This document shows, piece after piece, positions 53,587 to 62,573 of a DNA stretch of 64,000 nt. The translations under genes were made by a program, and so were the position numbers. Source of the DNA: Hyphomonadaceae bacterium UBA5336 (GTDB lineage Bacteria > Pseudomonadota > Alphaproteobacteria > Caulobacterales > Hyphomonadaceae); NCBI GenBank assembly GCA_002408125.1, contig DHQO01000041.1, positions 1 through 64,000 of the forward strand, in the 5' to 3' direction. The notes beneath the pieces are model-generated. The model was not told where the DNA came from. It saw only the letters and a list, made by a program, of their open reading frames with translations, and made no database searches. Position 1 is the stretch's first letter. The number at the start of each line of letters is the position of its first letter.

Positions 53587-54143
53587 AGCGCTTCGCCCAG
53601 TTCCGCCTGGGCGCGGTGGAGATTTTCCACCCGGGTCCGGCGCGAGGCATAAAAGCTCAGGCCCGCCAGGATGGCCGAGATCACCATGTTCCAGCCCGCC
53701 ATTGAGAGGCCGAGCATTGCCCAGGGCACATCGGTGCAGGACGAGGTCGCCATCCGCTTGCTGAGGCCGAGATCGCCGGTCGCTGCGGCAGCCGCATCCT
53801 GCGGGGTGGGCACGGCGCAGCCGGCGGGTGCCGGGAACCAGCCATACTCCACGCCCATATGATAAAAGGCGATGCCGGCCCCGCACAGGAACACCATGCC
53901 AACAAGGATGTTGAGCCCTTCGAGGAAGCGCGGAATCGGCCTCAGGCGCCAGAGCGCGAGGCCGACGGCGGTCATCGCGATCAACGCCCAGTAAATCTCC
54001 CGCTGGCGCAGGCAGAGCGGGCAGGGATAGAGCAGCATGAAGCGTTCAAAGCCGTGCGCAGCCGCGAGCATTGCGGCCGAGATCAGCATGGCCACTATGG
54101 GCCAGCGCCAGGTTTGCAGAAGGGTCAGCCAGGCTCGCATCAT
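53583..54143 (-). CDS. dsbB: Disulfide bond formation protein B
   Basis: A 186-aa four-helix membrane protein. The quinone-linked cysteine pair Y-P-C-P-L-C-L-R-Q is in the first periplasmic loop. The DsbA-contacting cysteines are in the second loop (A-G-C-A-V-P and S-S-C-T-D-V-P-W). It reoxidises DsbA using quinone. No dsbA is visible in the window. Two adjacent ATGs (54143 and 54140) are possible starts. Confidence 0.93.
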   Translation of the reverse strand: MMRAWLTLLQTWRWPIVAMLISAAMLAAAHGFERFMLLYPCPLCLRQREIYWALIAMTAVGLALWRLRPIPRFLEGLNILVGMVFLCGAGIAFYHMGVEYGWFPAPAGCAVPTPQDAAAAATGDLGLSKRMATSSCTDVPWAMLGLSMAGWNMVISAILAGLSFYASRRTRVENLHRAQAELGEAL

Positions 54144-54220
54144 GCGCAGATGAGCACATCGGGCCATGGCCACAATGCGGCGATGCGCGCGCCGGGCGCA
54201 GTTGACGCGATCGTGTCCCG

Positions 54221-54865
54221 CTAGAGGCCTAGCAGCGCCTTGATATTGTCCGGCGAAATGCTCATCCCGAGCGAGAGCAGGTAGACGGTGGAAAAGACCA
54301 GCGTGCCGACCCAGAGCATGCCGAGGATCAGTCCGCCGAGCACCAGAAGCCCGTCGCGCTGGATCAGCCCGAAGCTTGCGAGCGCCACGGCAAAGCCCGG
54401 CACGGTATTGGTCATTGGCAGGGGCACCAGGATCGAAGCGCAGAAGATGCACAAGACCGCGCCGATTACGCGCTCTGGTCCCTTGCCGGTGAGGAAAGTC
54501 AGGCGCGGGCACGCGATGGCCTCGACCCAGCCGAACCATTTGCGGCCCCCGCGTGCGGTATTGGCGAGCCCATCCTTGTCGATCTTGCGATCCGCGAGCT
54601 TGCCTGGCAGCCAGGGCTCTTCCCGGCCGATCGCCATCTGAAAGGCCAGCGCCATCATCGGCAGCGAGACGATCTGCGGCACGATATAGAGGAACGGAAT
54701 GCAGCAGGGCAGGGCGAGCACGAACAGCATCGCGCCGAAGGCCCGCTCATCCAGCCGGTCCATGATCGCACGCAGGCTGAGGCCTTCTTGCCCGGCCTCA
54801 TCGGCCATGGCCTCGATGGATTGCAACAGCGTGCGGGGCGGATGAGCGGCCTGGGTCTTGTCCAT
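54221..54865 (-). CDS. Exopolysaccharide synthesis protein ExoD
   Basis: A 214-aa membrane protein of the ExoD family (E-G-L-S-L-R-A-I-M-D-R-L, then G-A-M-L-F-V-L-A-L-P-C-C-I-P-F and a C-terminal set of hydrophobic helices). ExoD is linked to exopolysaccharide production and symbiosis in rhizobia, but its mechanism is unknown. 77 bp upstream of dsbB, probably the same transcript. Confidence 0.88.
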   Translation of the reverse strand: MDKTQAAHPPRTLLQSIEAMADEAGQEGLSLRAIMDRLDERAFGAMLFVLALPCCIPFLYIVPQIVSLPMMALAFQMAIGREEPWLPGKLADRKIDKDGLANTARGGRKWFGWVEAIACPRLTFLTGKGPERVIGAVLCIFCASILVPLPMTNTVPGFAVALASFGLIQRDGLLVLGGLILGMLWVGTLVFSTVYLLSLGMSISPDNIKALLGL

Positions 54866-54944
54866 GATCGCTGCCTATAGTGCACTTGCGTTGACGCCAA
54901 GTGAATTGACGGCAGAGCAGGCTTGCGGCACTGAGACGCGCGTT

Positions 54945-55029
54945 GCCCCTGTGGCGGAACCGGTAGACGCGACGGATTCAAAATCCGTTTCCTTCGGGAG
55001 TGCCCGTTCGAGTCGGGCCAGGGGCACCA
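54945..55029 (+). tRNA. tRNA-Leu (anticodon CAA)
   Basis: An 85-nt class II tRNA with CCA encoded. Acceptor GCCCCTG pairs with CAGGGGC. The anticodon stem ACGGA/TCCGT holds loop TTCAAAA (anticodon CAA). A long variable arm TTCCTTCGGGAGTG follows, then the T-arm with GTTCGAGTC. It reads UUG codons. Confidence 0.97.
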
Positions 55030-55412
55030 TTCGCAGCCGGTCCGCGGCGTGCCATCGATCCGGGGGATCGAGTTTAGGTTGTGAATGGAGTCCTTGTTTG
55101 TCTCCGTATCCTCGCTGCGCTCGTCACATGAGACGGGCTCAAGGCCGCTTGGTACTTCCTTCCCATTTCTCACCGCTTATCCCCGCGAAAGCGGGGATCC
55201 AGAAGCTGCGGTTCCGATCGGAAGATGCGGATGCCAAATTGGTCCATAGGCCTGCGCCTGCACGGAGGAAGGCGAGGGTGAAAGGATCGGTGAGATTCAA
55301 ACATGTGTGCTTGGCGGCACTGCCTAAATACTACTGATAGCGCTATCAGATCGACATTTCGCCAATTCTGCGCCAGTATAGGGTCAGGACTGGGTGTAAA
55401 AGGGGCCGGCGC
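55030..55412. other. Non-coding stretch with a CCCCGC palindrome
   Basis: About 380 bp with no supported gene. CCCCGC-GAAA-GCGGGG at 55181-55196 is a perfect 6-bp stem with a GAAA tetraloop, flanked by TTAT and ATCCAG. From memory this matches a short palindromic repeat dispersed in many alphaproteobacterial genomes. Reading frames here are short and antisense-like. Confidence 0.5.
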
Positions 55413-55802
55413 ATGGTGCGGGCAATACTGGGAATCATCCTCGGCGTTCTTGCCGGAGGGACCGCCATGTTCGCGATCCAGACCCTTGGGCACGCAATGT
55501 CCCCGTCTTTGGCGGGGTTCACGCCGAGCGCCTCCACCCAATTTGGCGTGACGATGAGCCAACTTTCGGCTGGTACGCTGCTCATGGTCCTGCTGGCCTG
55601 GTTTATCGGCATCCTCATTGGCGGAACCGTGGCCATGGCGGTGTCAGGCCGGCGCAAATGGACCGCCTGGACGGTGGCCGTCATCCTGTTCGTCCTGGCC
55701 GCGCTGACCATGGTGATGATCCCGCATCCGGTCTGGATGATGGCTGGCGCCGTGATGGCGACGATCGCTGGCGGGGCGATGTCCACGCGCCTGGTGCGCT
55801 AA
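55413..55802 (+). CDS. Four-helix membrane protein
   Basis: A 129-aa hydrophobic protein with four helices (about 5-25, 52-75, 82-100 and 104-122) and Gly-rich packing motifs. It lacks known signatures. It is convergent with the LytTR regulator 4 bp away. Confidence 0.7.
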   Translation: MVRAILGIILGVLAGGTAMFAIQTLGHAMSPSLAGFTPSASTQFGVTMSQLSAGTLLMVLLAWFIGILIGGTVAMAVSGRRKWTAWTVAVILFVLAALTMVMIPHPVWMMAGAVMATIAGGAMSTRLVR

Positions 55803-55806
55803 CGGC

Positions 55807-56664
55807 CTATTCGGCCGCCATCAGGTCCACCGCGCCGCGATAGCGCCGGGAGGTCGGCACCACATCGCCATTGGTCAGATGCAGCTCCAGTCCGCCATCG
55901 CGTCCGGGCACGGCTTCGCGGACGGCATCCAGATTGACGATATGGGAGCGATGCACGCGGGCATGGCGCGTGCTGGCCGAGGAGATCAGGCCTTCCATTT
56001 CCGACAGGGTCATGCGCGCGAGCTGTGGCTGGCCGCCAGTGAAGACCTCGACATAATTGCCCGCCGCCTGGACGCGCACCACTTCGCGCGGATCGACGAA
56101 CAGGGTCCGCCCGCCGCATTTCAGCATCAGCCGCCCGCCGGTTGAGGCTTCCTTGCGCGCGGCTTCGGTCTCCAGCCGGGACTGTTCCAGGAGGCGGTTG
56201 GCGCTGAAGCCCAAGCCGACCAGCACATAGGTGAAAAGGTCGATCCGCATTTCGTAGAGCCAGGTCGACGGGTCGGCGAGGCCGAAAATGTAGGGCCCGT
56301 CCATCACCGCGCCATAAGCAAGCTTTCTCAGGCTCACCATCACCAGGATGTGCAGGATGGAAAAGGCCAGGAAGGCCAGACCATGGGCCGGCAGGGCCCA
56401 TTTCCAGGTCGCGCGGGTGAGCGGCGCGCGCGTTAGCGCAAACGGGATGATCGGTAGCGCGACCAGAATCGCGAAGTGCGAGGCGGTCTCCCAGATCCAG
56501 GGCTCGATGGGTGCAATGCTGCGGACCGAGAGTTCCACCTGGTCCATCACGGTCAGGCCGCGCACCGCGAGCGACAGGAGCACGATCCCGACCGAGATGA
56601 GGTAGCTGACCCGGTCGGCGCGCCGGTCGGCCGGATCCGAAGCGATGAGGAAGTCCAGTCTCAT
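55807..56664 (-). CDS. Membrane-bound LytTR regulator
   Basis: A 285-aa protein with four N-terminal helices (about 25-150) and a C-terminal LytTR DNA-binding domain (about 180-285): L-F-V-D-P-R-E-V-V-R-V-Q-A-A-G-N-Y-V-E-V-F, M-T-L-S-E-M-E-G-L and R-V-H-R-S-H-I-V-N-L. The membrane part lacks a receiver domain, so it would sense directly at the membrane. The ATG at 56664 has AAGGAAAGG upstream. It is divergent from the acyltransferase gene across 184 bp, a likely target. Confidence 0.88.
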   Translation of the reverse strand: MRLDFLIASDPADRRADRVSYLISVGIVLLSLAVRGLTVMDQVELSVRSIAPIEPWIWETASHFAILVALPIIPFALTRAPLTRATWKWALPAHGLAFLAFSILHILVMVSLRKLAYGAVMDGPYIFGLADPSTWLYEMRIDLFTYVLVGLGFSANRLLEQSRLETEAARKEASTGGRLMLKCGGRTLFVDPREVVRVQAAGNYVEVFTGGQPQLARMTLSEMEGLISSASTRHARVHRSHIVNLDAVREAVPGRDGGLELHLTNGDVVPTSRRYRGAVDLMAAE

Positions 56665-56848
56665 GCCTTTCCTTGTCACGGACGGGCGCGAGGATGAAGC
56701 CGGCGCGTGCGCATTTCGTCCCGATCAAGCCGGGATTCGTCCCAACCCGGTGCCGCTTGTCCCGCCGCGCAGCTGTCCATCCCATGGCGCACGACGTTTC
56801 CCGTCAGGTCGGTGAGGGTGTGGGCATTGGATAAGGAGACCTACCCCA

Positions 56849-58054
56849 ATGGCCCCGCAAACCCATTCTACCCGCAGATACGATCTCGACTGGCTGCGCA
56901 TCATCGCCTTCGCGATTCTCATCTTCTATCATATCGGCATGTTCTATGTGTCCTGGGACTGGCACGTGAAAAGCGTCCATGCTGGCACGCAGGCCGAGGG
57001 GCTGATGATGCTGGTCAACCCCTGGCGGCTGAGCCTGCTCTTCCTGATTTCCGGCGTGGCCCTTCGGTTCGCCCTCGACAAGACCGGCCCGGTGCGTCAG
57101 GCGCGCGAACGGGTGGTGCGGCTCGGACTGCCGATCCTCTTCGGCATGGCGGTGATCGTGGCGCCGCAATCCTGGCTGCAATTGCTGGAGTCCGGGGAAA
57201 CTCATGCAGGCTTCTTCGCCTTCTGGCCAGACTATCTGAATCCGGCATCGGACTTCTCGATCATCACGCCGACCTGGAACCATCTCTGGTATGTTGTCTA
57301 TCTGCTCGTCTACACGCTGATCCTCGCCCTTGTCGGGCCGGCGCTCTCGGCCTGGACGCGCGGGCCGGGTGAGCGACTGTTCGAAGCGGTGTTCGGCGGG
57401 CGCTGGGGCGTGCCGGCGCTGCTGGTGCTGCCGAGCCTGCCGCATCTGCTCTACCGCGCCGTGCTCGACCCCATCTTTCCGACCACCCATGCGCTGACCA
57501 ATGACTGGGCCAATCATGCGCACAGTTTCACGATCCTGCTGACAGGGTTTCTCTTCGCCAAGAGCCCAGCCGTCTGGCGCACCATCGAGCGCACATGGCC
57601 CTGGGCGCTGGGGTTGGCTGTCGCGCTCGGTGTGGTCCTCTCTCTGATCTGGGCAAACTGGGAGCCCTGGATGGAGGGGGACGGCGTGCTGGCCGCCTAT
57701 GTCTGGTCGATCCGGCTCGTGCGGATCTGGTATGCCTGGCTGGTGATCGCGGCGATTCTCGGCATGGGCCAGCGTTGGCTCAACCGGCCGAGCCGCACCC
57801 TCACCTATATGACCGAGGCGATCTTCCCCTGGTACATCCTGCACCAGACCCTGATCGTGATGGCTGGATACTGGCTGACCCGTCAGGGGCTCGGCGTGTG
57901 GAGCGAGTTTGCCGGGGTGACTCTCGCCACCATCGGCGGCTGTCTCCTGTTGCACGAACTGGTGATCCGGCGAATCGCCTGGCTCCGCCCGTTTTTCGGG
58001 CTCAAGCCGAAGACAGCGCGCGCGGCAGGAATTCCGGCCATTTCAACTCCCTAA
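56849..58054 (+). CDS. Membrane acyltransferase (acyltransferase 3 family)
   Basis: A 401-aa multi-helix protein (about ten helices) starting R-Y-D-L-D-W-L-R-I-I-A-F-A-I-L-I-F-Y-H, with the conserved R and H of the acyltransferase-3 (OafA/OpgC-like) family. N-H-L-W-Y-V-V-Y-L and P-W-Y-I-L-H-Q-T-L-I-V follow in the typical order. It probably transfers acyl groups to a cell-surface glycan. An AAGGAG site lies 10 bp before the ATG. Confidence 0.9.
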   Translation: MAPQTHSTRRYDLDWLRIIAFAILIFYHIGMFYVSWDWHVKSVHAGTQAEGLMMLVNPWRLSLLFLISGVALRFALDKTGPVRQARERVVRLGLPILFGMAVIVAPQSWLQLLESGETHAGFFAFWPDYLNPASDFSIITPTWNHLWYVVYLLVYTLILALVGPALSAWTRGPGERLFEAVFGGRWGVPALLVLPSLPHLLYRAVLDPIFPTTHALTNDWANHAHSFTILLTGFLFAKSPAVWRTIERTWPWALGLAVALGVVLSLIWANWEPWMEGDGVLAAYVWSIRLVRIWYAWLVIAAILGMGQRWLNRPSRTLTYMTEAIFPWYILHQTLIVMAGYWLTRQGLGVWSEFAGVTLATIGGCLLLHELVIRRIAWLRPFFGLKPKTARAAGIPAISTP

Positions 58055-58165
58055 CAGAAGGGCGGCAGGCGTTAACCAACCGCTAGGAATTGCCCAGCAA
58101 TAGTCCCCCCAACGGGGCTGCTGCTGGGGCAGTGGTAGCCGGATCGAACAAGGGATCGGTGCCTC

Positions 58166-59167
58166 ATGCGTATGAAGATGTTTGCCGCGAAAACCTTGCA
58201 GGATGCGAAGGCCATGATCATGGCCGAAATGGGCAAGGATGCGGTTATTCTGTCCGAGCGTGAGGTGGATGGCGGCGTGGAAGTGCGCGCGGCCACCGAC
58301 AAGATGGGCGGCGGCATGGTGCCGAACGAGCCGCTCTTCATGTCGCGCTTTGCCGACCCCGGCGCGCCGCGCATTGTCGACACCACCCTGCGGACTCGCG
58401 TGAAGGATGCTCTCTCCTGGCATGGCGCGCCGAGCGGCTTCGGCCGCCGTGTCGCCGAGGAAGGCACGCTCGATCCCACGATTACAGATCCGCTGCAGGC
58501 GCTGCAGGAAGGCCTTTCAGCCCAGATCGTCTGCGACCCGCTTCCGGTGCGCCCGGACCGTGATGTCGTGCTGGTCGGCGCGCCCGGCCATGGCCGCACG
58601 GCTGTCGCCGCCAAGCTCACGCGCCGTGCCGCTGTGGCCAAGGCCGAGCTTCTGCCCGTGGCCGCCGATCTCGACGGTGCGGCCGGTGGCGCCCAGCTCG
58701 CGGCCTATCTGGAGCTGGAACAGGCCCAGATCCGTGTCACGCCGACCCCGGAAAACCTCTTCAAGCTGCTGCGATCGACCCGCGATATGGGCCAGCGCTG
58801 CATCATCGACCTGCCGGCCATCGTGCCCTTCGACAATGAGGACATGGCCCAGCTTCACGATCTGCTGGCGGCCATCGATGCCGAACCGGTGCTCGTCCTG
58901 TCGGCCGAAGGCCATCCCGACGACCTGTCGGAGGCCGCTCGCAGCTTTGCCAAGGTCGGCGTGAAACGCGCCATCCTGACCAAGCTGGATGTCGTGCGCC
59001 GTCGCGGCGGGGCTGTTGCCGCCCTGTCGACGGCAAAGATCGCTTTTTCCCATCTGGCCGCCACCCCGTTCATTGGTGGCGGACTTGTCCCGGCCGCACC
59101 CTCGCGGCTGGCCGCACTGCTCCTGGAAGATGCTCCAGGCCAGGTTGCCCTGAGAGGAGCCGCGTAA
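58166..59167 (+). CDS. flhF: FlhF-like flagellar protein with degenerate P-loop
   Basis: A 333-aa FlhF-type protein. The FlhF N-terminus M-F-A-A-K-T-L-Q-D-A-K-A-M-I and G-x-D-A-V-I-L-S-E-R-E is intact, followed by a basic/acidic B-like region and an SRP-GTPase-like G domain. The P-loop reads G-A-P-G-H-G-R-T (138-145), with Arg144 where SRP GTPases have Lys. The expected D-T-A-G-R is replaced by D-L-P-A-I, while T-K-L-D is retained. GTP hydrolysis is therefore doubtful. FlhF positions the polar flagellum. flhG follows with an overlapping stop/start. Confidence 0.85.
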   Translation: MRMKMFAAKTLQDAKAMIMAEMGKDAVILSEREVDGGVEVRAATDKMGGGMVPNEPLFMSRFADPGAPRIVDTTLRTRVKDALSWHGAPSGFGRRVAEEGTLDPTITDPLQALQEGLSAQIVCDPLPVRPDRDVVLVGAPGHGRTAVAAKLTRRAAVAKAELLPVAADLDGAAGGAQLAAYLELEQAQIRVTPTPENLFKLLRSTRDMGQRCIIDLPAIVPFDNEDMAQLHDLLAAIDAEPVLVLSAEGHPDDLSEAARSFAKVGVKRAILTKLDVVRRRGGAVAALSTAKIAFSHLAATPFIGGGLVPAAPSRLAALLLEDAPGQVALRGAA

Positions 59168-60003
59168 TGAGTTTCATGCTTCGCAAATCCATGGACCGAC
59201 GTGCCACGCCGACCCGGCGCGTTGCCCCCGCATCGATCCTCGCCGTGGCCTCGGGCAAAGGCGGCGTCGGCAAGACCTTCATGTCCATCACCATGGCCAG
59301 CGCCTTCGCACAGGCGGGCAAGCGCACGCTGCTGGTCGACGGTGATCTGGGGCTCGCCAATATCGATGTCCAGCTCGGCATTGCGCCCGAGACCGACCTT
59401 GCCGCCGTGATCGCCGGCTGGGTCGAGCTTGACGATGCGGTGACCCATGTCGATGGCGGCGCGGGTGCCGGCGGATTTGATGTGTTGCCGGGCCGCTCCG
59501 GTTCGGGCGCGCTCGCCGAACTGCCGCCGGAAGAAGTCGCCCGCCTCGCTGCGGGTCTTTCCGCTTTGGCGCTGCAATACGATCAGGTGATCGTCGATCT
59601 CGGCGCCGGCATCGAGGCCAACTGCATGCGGCTCGCCCGCGCTTGCGACAAGTGCCTGATGATCATCACCGACGAGCCGACCTCAATGACGGATGCCTAT
59701 GCCTTCATCAAGGTGCTGCGCGGCTATGCGCCGAATGTGGAAAGCGTGATCGCCATCAACCAGGCTGAAACGCGCGCCTCCGGCCAGCGCACCTATGAAG
59801 CCATTGCGCGCGCCTGCCAGACCTTCCTCGGCTTCCGTCCGGCGCTTGCCGGAACGGTGATGATGGACCCGAAGGTCCGCGAAGCCATCCGTAGCCAGAA
59901 CACCCTGATCTCGACCGATCCGCAGGCCCAGCCTGTCCAGGACGCGATCGCAATCGCCCATGCCCTCATGGCAGATGCCCCGTCAGCAGCAGTTGGATAT
60001 TGA
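59167..60003 (+). CDS. flhG: FlhG/MinD-like flagellar number regulator
   Basis: A 278-aa MinD/ParA-type ATPase. The deviant Walker A is S-G-K-G-G-V-G-K-T, followed by D-G-D-L-G-L-A-N-I-D-V-Q-L-G and the switch region V-D-L-G-A-G-I. FlhG controls the number of flagella by acting on FlhF. The ATG overlaps the flhF stop. ctrA begins 130 bp downstream, so the flagellar pair sits beside the cell-cycle regulator. Confidence 0.9.
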   Translation: MSFMLRKSMDRRATPTRRVAPASILAVASGKGGVGKTFMSITMASAFAQAGKRTLLVDGDLGLANIDVQLGIAPETDLAAVIAGWVELDDAVTHVDGGAGAGGFDVLPGRSGSGALAELPPEEVARLAAGLSALALQYDQVIVDLGAGIEANCMRLARACDKCLMIITDEPTSMTDAYAFIKVLRGYAPNVESVIAINQAETRASGQRTYEAIARACQTFLGFRPALAGTVMMDPKVREAIRSQNTLISTDPQAQPVQDAIAIAHALMADAPSAAVGY

Positions 60004-60044
60004 GCGCCACATTGATTAAGCGGTTTACGGATTTTCCGTATGCG

Positions 60045-60121
60045 TTAAGTTCCTGTCAATGGTTGGCATTTTAAGGTTAACACCAGAGCGAATGCGGCTA
60101 GGTTGGTCGCCAGAGTGATTC
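60045..60121 (+). promoter_or_regulatory. ctrA promoter region with CtrA box and GANTC
   Basis: TTAA (60045) and TCAA (60056) are 11 bp apart, a 7-of-8 match to the CtrA box TTAA-N7-TTAA. Two more TTAA units occur at 60071 and 60077. A CcrM methylation site GATTC lies at 60117-60121, 13 bp before the ctrA start. In Caulobacter, GANTC methylation and CtrA autoregulation control ctrA; the same logic is likely here. Confidence 0.5.
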
Positions 60122-60133
60122 GGAGACGAGAAC

Positions 60134-60844
60134 ATGCGGGTTCTTTTGATCGAAGATGATAATGCGGTGGCCCGCAGTATCGAACTGATGTTGAAGGCTG
60201 CGGGCTTCAATATTTACACGACAGATCTTGGGGAAGAAGGCGTCGACCTCGGCAAGATCTACGAGTATGACATCATCATCCTCGATCTCTCGCTGCCTGA
60301 TATTTCCGGCTATGAAGTCCTGAAGCAGCTGCGCATGGCGCGGATCAACACACCGGTCATGATCCTCTCGGGAAATCCTGACATCGAGGCGAAGGTCAAA
60401 ACCCTCGGTTACGGCGCCGACGACTATCTCACAAAGCCCTTTAACAAGGACGAACTGGTCGCCCGCATCACGGCCATTGTTCGCCGCTCCAAGGGCCATG
60501 CCGAATCGATCATCCGTACCGGCGATATCATCGTGAACCTGGATGCCAAGACGGTCGAGGTTGAGGGCGAGCGCGTCCATCTCACCGGCAAGGAATACCA
60601 GATGTTTGAGTTGCTCAGCCTGCGCAAAGGTACGACGCTCACCAAGGAGATGTTCCTCAACCATCTCTATGGCGGCATGGACGAGCCGGAACTGAAAATC
60701 ATCGACGTGTTCATCTGCAAGCTGCGCAAGAAGCTGCAGAAGGCCGCGGGCGATCATCATATCGAGACCGTCTGGGGCCGCGGCTATGTGCTGCGCGATC
60801 CCAAGCAGGGCAAGGCCACCGAGAGCGAAGCCGCTGCGGCCTAG
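60134..60844 (+). CDS. ctrA: Cell-cycle response regulator CtrA
   Basis: A 236-aa OmpR-type regulator nearly identical in layout to Caulobacter CtrA. The receiver has acidic E7-D8-D9, phosphorylated Asp51 in [10 protein letters not shown], and K in L-T-K-P-F. The winged HTH has the CtrA helix [10 protein letters not shown] and [11 protein letters not shown]. The C-terminus ends Glu/Ala-rich with two alanines, as expected for a ClpXP-degraded CtrA. It controls chromosome replication, flagella and division. Confidence 0.97.
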   Translation: MRVLLIEDDNAVARSIELMLKAAGFNIYTTDLGEEGVDLGKIYEYDIIILDLSLPDISGYEVLKQLRMARINTPVMILSGNPDIEAKVKTLGYGADDYLTKPFNKDELVARITAIVRRSKGHAESIIRTGDIIVNLDAKTVEVEGERVHLTGKEYQMFELLSLRKGTTLTKEMFLNHLYGGMDEPELKIIDVFICKLRKKLQKAAGDHHIETVWGRGYVLRDPKQGKATESEAAAA

Positions 60845-60873
60845 GGCTCCCGCCTTACTCCAAGCATTTGAAG

Positions 60874-60902
60874 AAGCCGGACCTGACAGGTCCGGCTTTT
60901 TT
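60874..60902 (+). terminator. Intrinsic terminator after ctrA
   Basis: AGCCGGACC (60874-60882) pairs with GGTCCGGCT (60889-60897), loop TGACAG or shorter, followed by six T residues. Rho-independent terminator 30 bp after the ctrA stop. Confidence 0.92.
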
Positions 60903-60980
60903 CGTTCACGCCTGAGCCCCGCGTTCGACAAGGCGTGCGGCGCCCGCTAGGCATTGAGAAACAAAGGCTTGGGGAGTTTC

Positions 60981-62573
60981 ATGCGCTTCATACCGGCGAT
61001 TATGGTCTTCATCCTGACCGGGCTGTGTGTCTGGTGGGCCGTGGAGTCGCGGACCGTGGTGTCTCATGTGCTGCTCGCCATCCTCGCCCTGCTCAGCCTG
61101 ATCGGGATCTTCGATCTCCTCCAGACCCAGCACACGCTGTGGCGGAATTTCCCGATGACGGGTCGTATCCGCTGGCTCGGCGAGGCACTGCGGCCCTTCC
61201 TGCGCGCCTATATCGTGGAGAGCGAGACCGAGGGCCGGCCCTTCGACCATGAGACACGCTCCATGGTCTATCGCCGGGCCAAGGATGTCACCTCGGTGGA
61301 GCCTTTTGGCAGCCTGATAGACATGGACAAGCCCCCTTATGAATGGCTTGCCCATTCCGTATCCGCCGCACATCCGACGACGACGGATCCGCGGGTGATG
61401 GTCGGTGCTCCGGGTACGGCGCAGCCTTATTCCGCAAGCGTTTTCAATATTTCGGCCATGAGCTTCGGGGCGCTGGGCGCGCGGGCGATCGAGGCGCTCA
61501 ATCGCGGCGCGGCGATTGGCGGGTTCTACCATGACAGTGGCGAGGGCGGGGTCTCGCGCCATCACCGCGCCGGTGGCGGGGACCTCGTCTACGAGCTCGG
61601 CTCGGGCTATTTCGGCTCGCGCGCCCCCGATGGCCATTTCGACCCGGAGCGGTTCCGCGATGTCGCCGCCGATCCGCAGATCAAGATGGTGGAAATCAAA
61701 CTCAGCCAGGGCGCAAAGCCCGGTCATGGCGGCGTGCTGCCGGGCGAGAAGGTGACCGAGGAAATCGCCGAGGCGCGCGGCATCCCGGTCGGCAAGACCT
61801 GTCATTCCCCGTCGGCGCACTCGGCCTTTTCGACCCCCATCGAGATGATGGAATTCGTCGCGCAGCTTCGCGAGCTCTCCGGCGGCAAGCCGGTGGGCCT
61901 GAAGCTCTGCGTCGGCAATCGCTGGGAAGTCCTGGCTATGATGAAGGCATGTCTCGAGACCGGGATCCGGCCGGATTTCATGGTCGTGGACGGCGCCGAG
62001 GGCGGCACGGGCGCGGCCCCGGCAGAGTTCCAGGACCATGTCGGCATGCCCTTGCGCCACGGGTTGATCCTTGTGCGGAATGCCCTGGTCGGGGCGGGAC
62101 TGAAGGACGACGTGCGTCTCGCTGCTTCGGGCAAGCTGCTCTCGTCCTTCCAGCTCGCCGCGGCCATGGCGATCGGGGCGGACTGGGTAAACTCCGCACG
62201 CGGATTCATGTTCGCGCTGGGTTGCATCCAGTCGCTCAACTGCCACAACAATACCTGCCCCACCGGCATCGCGACCTCCGATCCGAGCCGCCAGCGCGGT
62301 CTCGTCATCCCTGACAAGGCCCAGAGGGTGGCAAACTTTCACCGCAACACAGTTTCTGCACTGATGGAAGTTGTCGGTGCTGCCGGATGCGAGCATCCCA
62401 ATGAGCTGCAGCCGGACATGGTCATGCACCGGGTCACCGAGGATGAGGCCTGTACCCTGAAGGAGGCCTACAGGCTGCTTGAGCCGGGCGCGCTCCTCGC
62501 CGATCCGTCCGTCACCGCGCTCGCCCGCGACTGGGCGCGCGCCCAGGCCGCGAGCTTCAAGCCGCTCTCCTAA
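60981..62573 (+). CDS. FMN-binding glutamate synthase family protein
   Basis: A 530-aa protein with two N-terminal membrane helices (about 1-20 and 30-50) and a GltB-like FMN/iron-sulfur synthase domain: S-A-M-S-F-G-A-L-G, H-D-S-G-E-G-G-V-S, K-P-G-H-G-G-V-L-P-G, D-G-A-E-G-G-T-G-A-A-P and cysteines in C-I-Q-S-L-N-C-H-N-N-T-C-P-T-G. It lacks the glutaminase domain, so it is the YerD-type membrane-tethered relative whose substrate is unknown. The ATG at 60981 has GGGGAG 4 bp upstream; the earlier ATG at 60954 lacks this. Confidence 0.9.
   Translation: MRFIPAIMVFILTGLCVWWAVESRTVVSHVLLAILALLSLIGIFDLLQTQHTLWRNFPMTGRIRWLGEALRPFLRAYIVESETEGRPFDHETRSMVYRRAKDVTSVEPFGSLIDMDKPPYEWLAHSVSAAHPTTTDPRVMVGAPGTAQPYSASVFNISAMSFGALGARAIEALNRGAAIGGFYHDSGEGGVSRHHRAGGGDLVYELGSGYFGSRAPDGHFDPERFRDVAADPQIKMVEIKLSQGAKPGHGGVLPGEKVTEEIAEARGIPVGKTCHSPSAHSAFSTPIEMMEFVAQLRELSGGKPVGLKLCVGNRWEVLAMMKACLETGIRPDFMVVDGAEGGTGAAPAEFQDHVGMPLRHGLILVRNALVGAGLKDDVRLAASGKLLSSFQLAAAMAIGADWVNSARGFMFALGCIQSLNCHNNTCPTGIATSDPSRQRGLVIPDKAQRVANFHRNTVSALMEVVGAAGCEHPNELQPDMVMHRVTEDEACTLKEAYRLLEPGALLADPSVTALARDWARAQAASFKPLS

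Noticed and set aside
54655..55173. Minus-strand frame across tRNA-Leu and the following gap
   Set aside because: It runs through the antisense of the tRNA and into exoD in another frame, and has no domain or ribosome site.
58055..58165. Sigma-54 or CtrA site before flhF
   Set aside because: GTTAACCAACCG gives only a half CtrA site (TTAACCA), and no GG-N10-GC element is visible.
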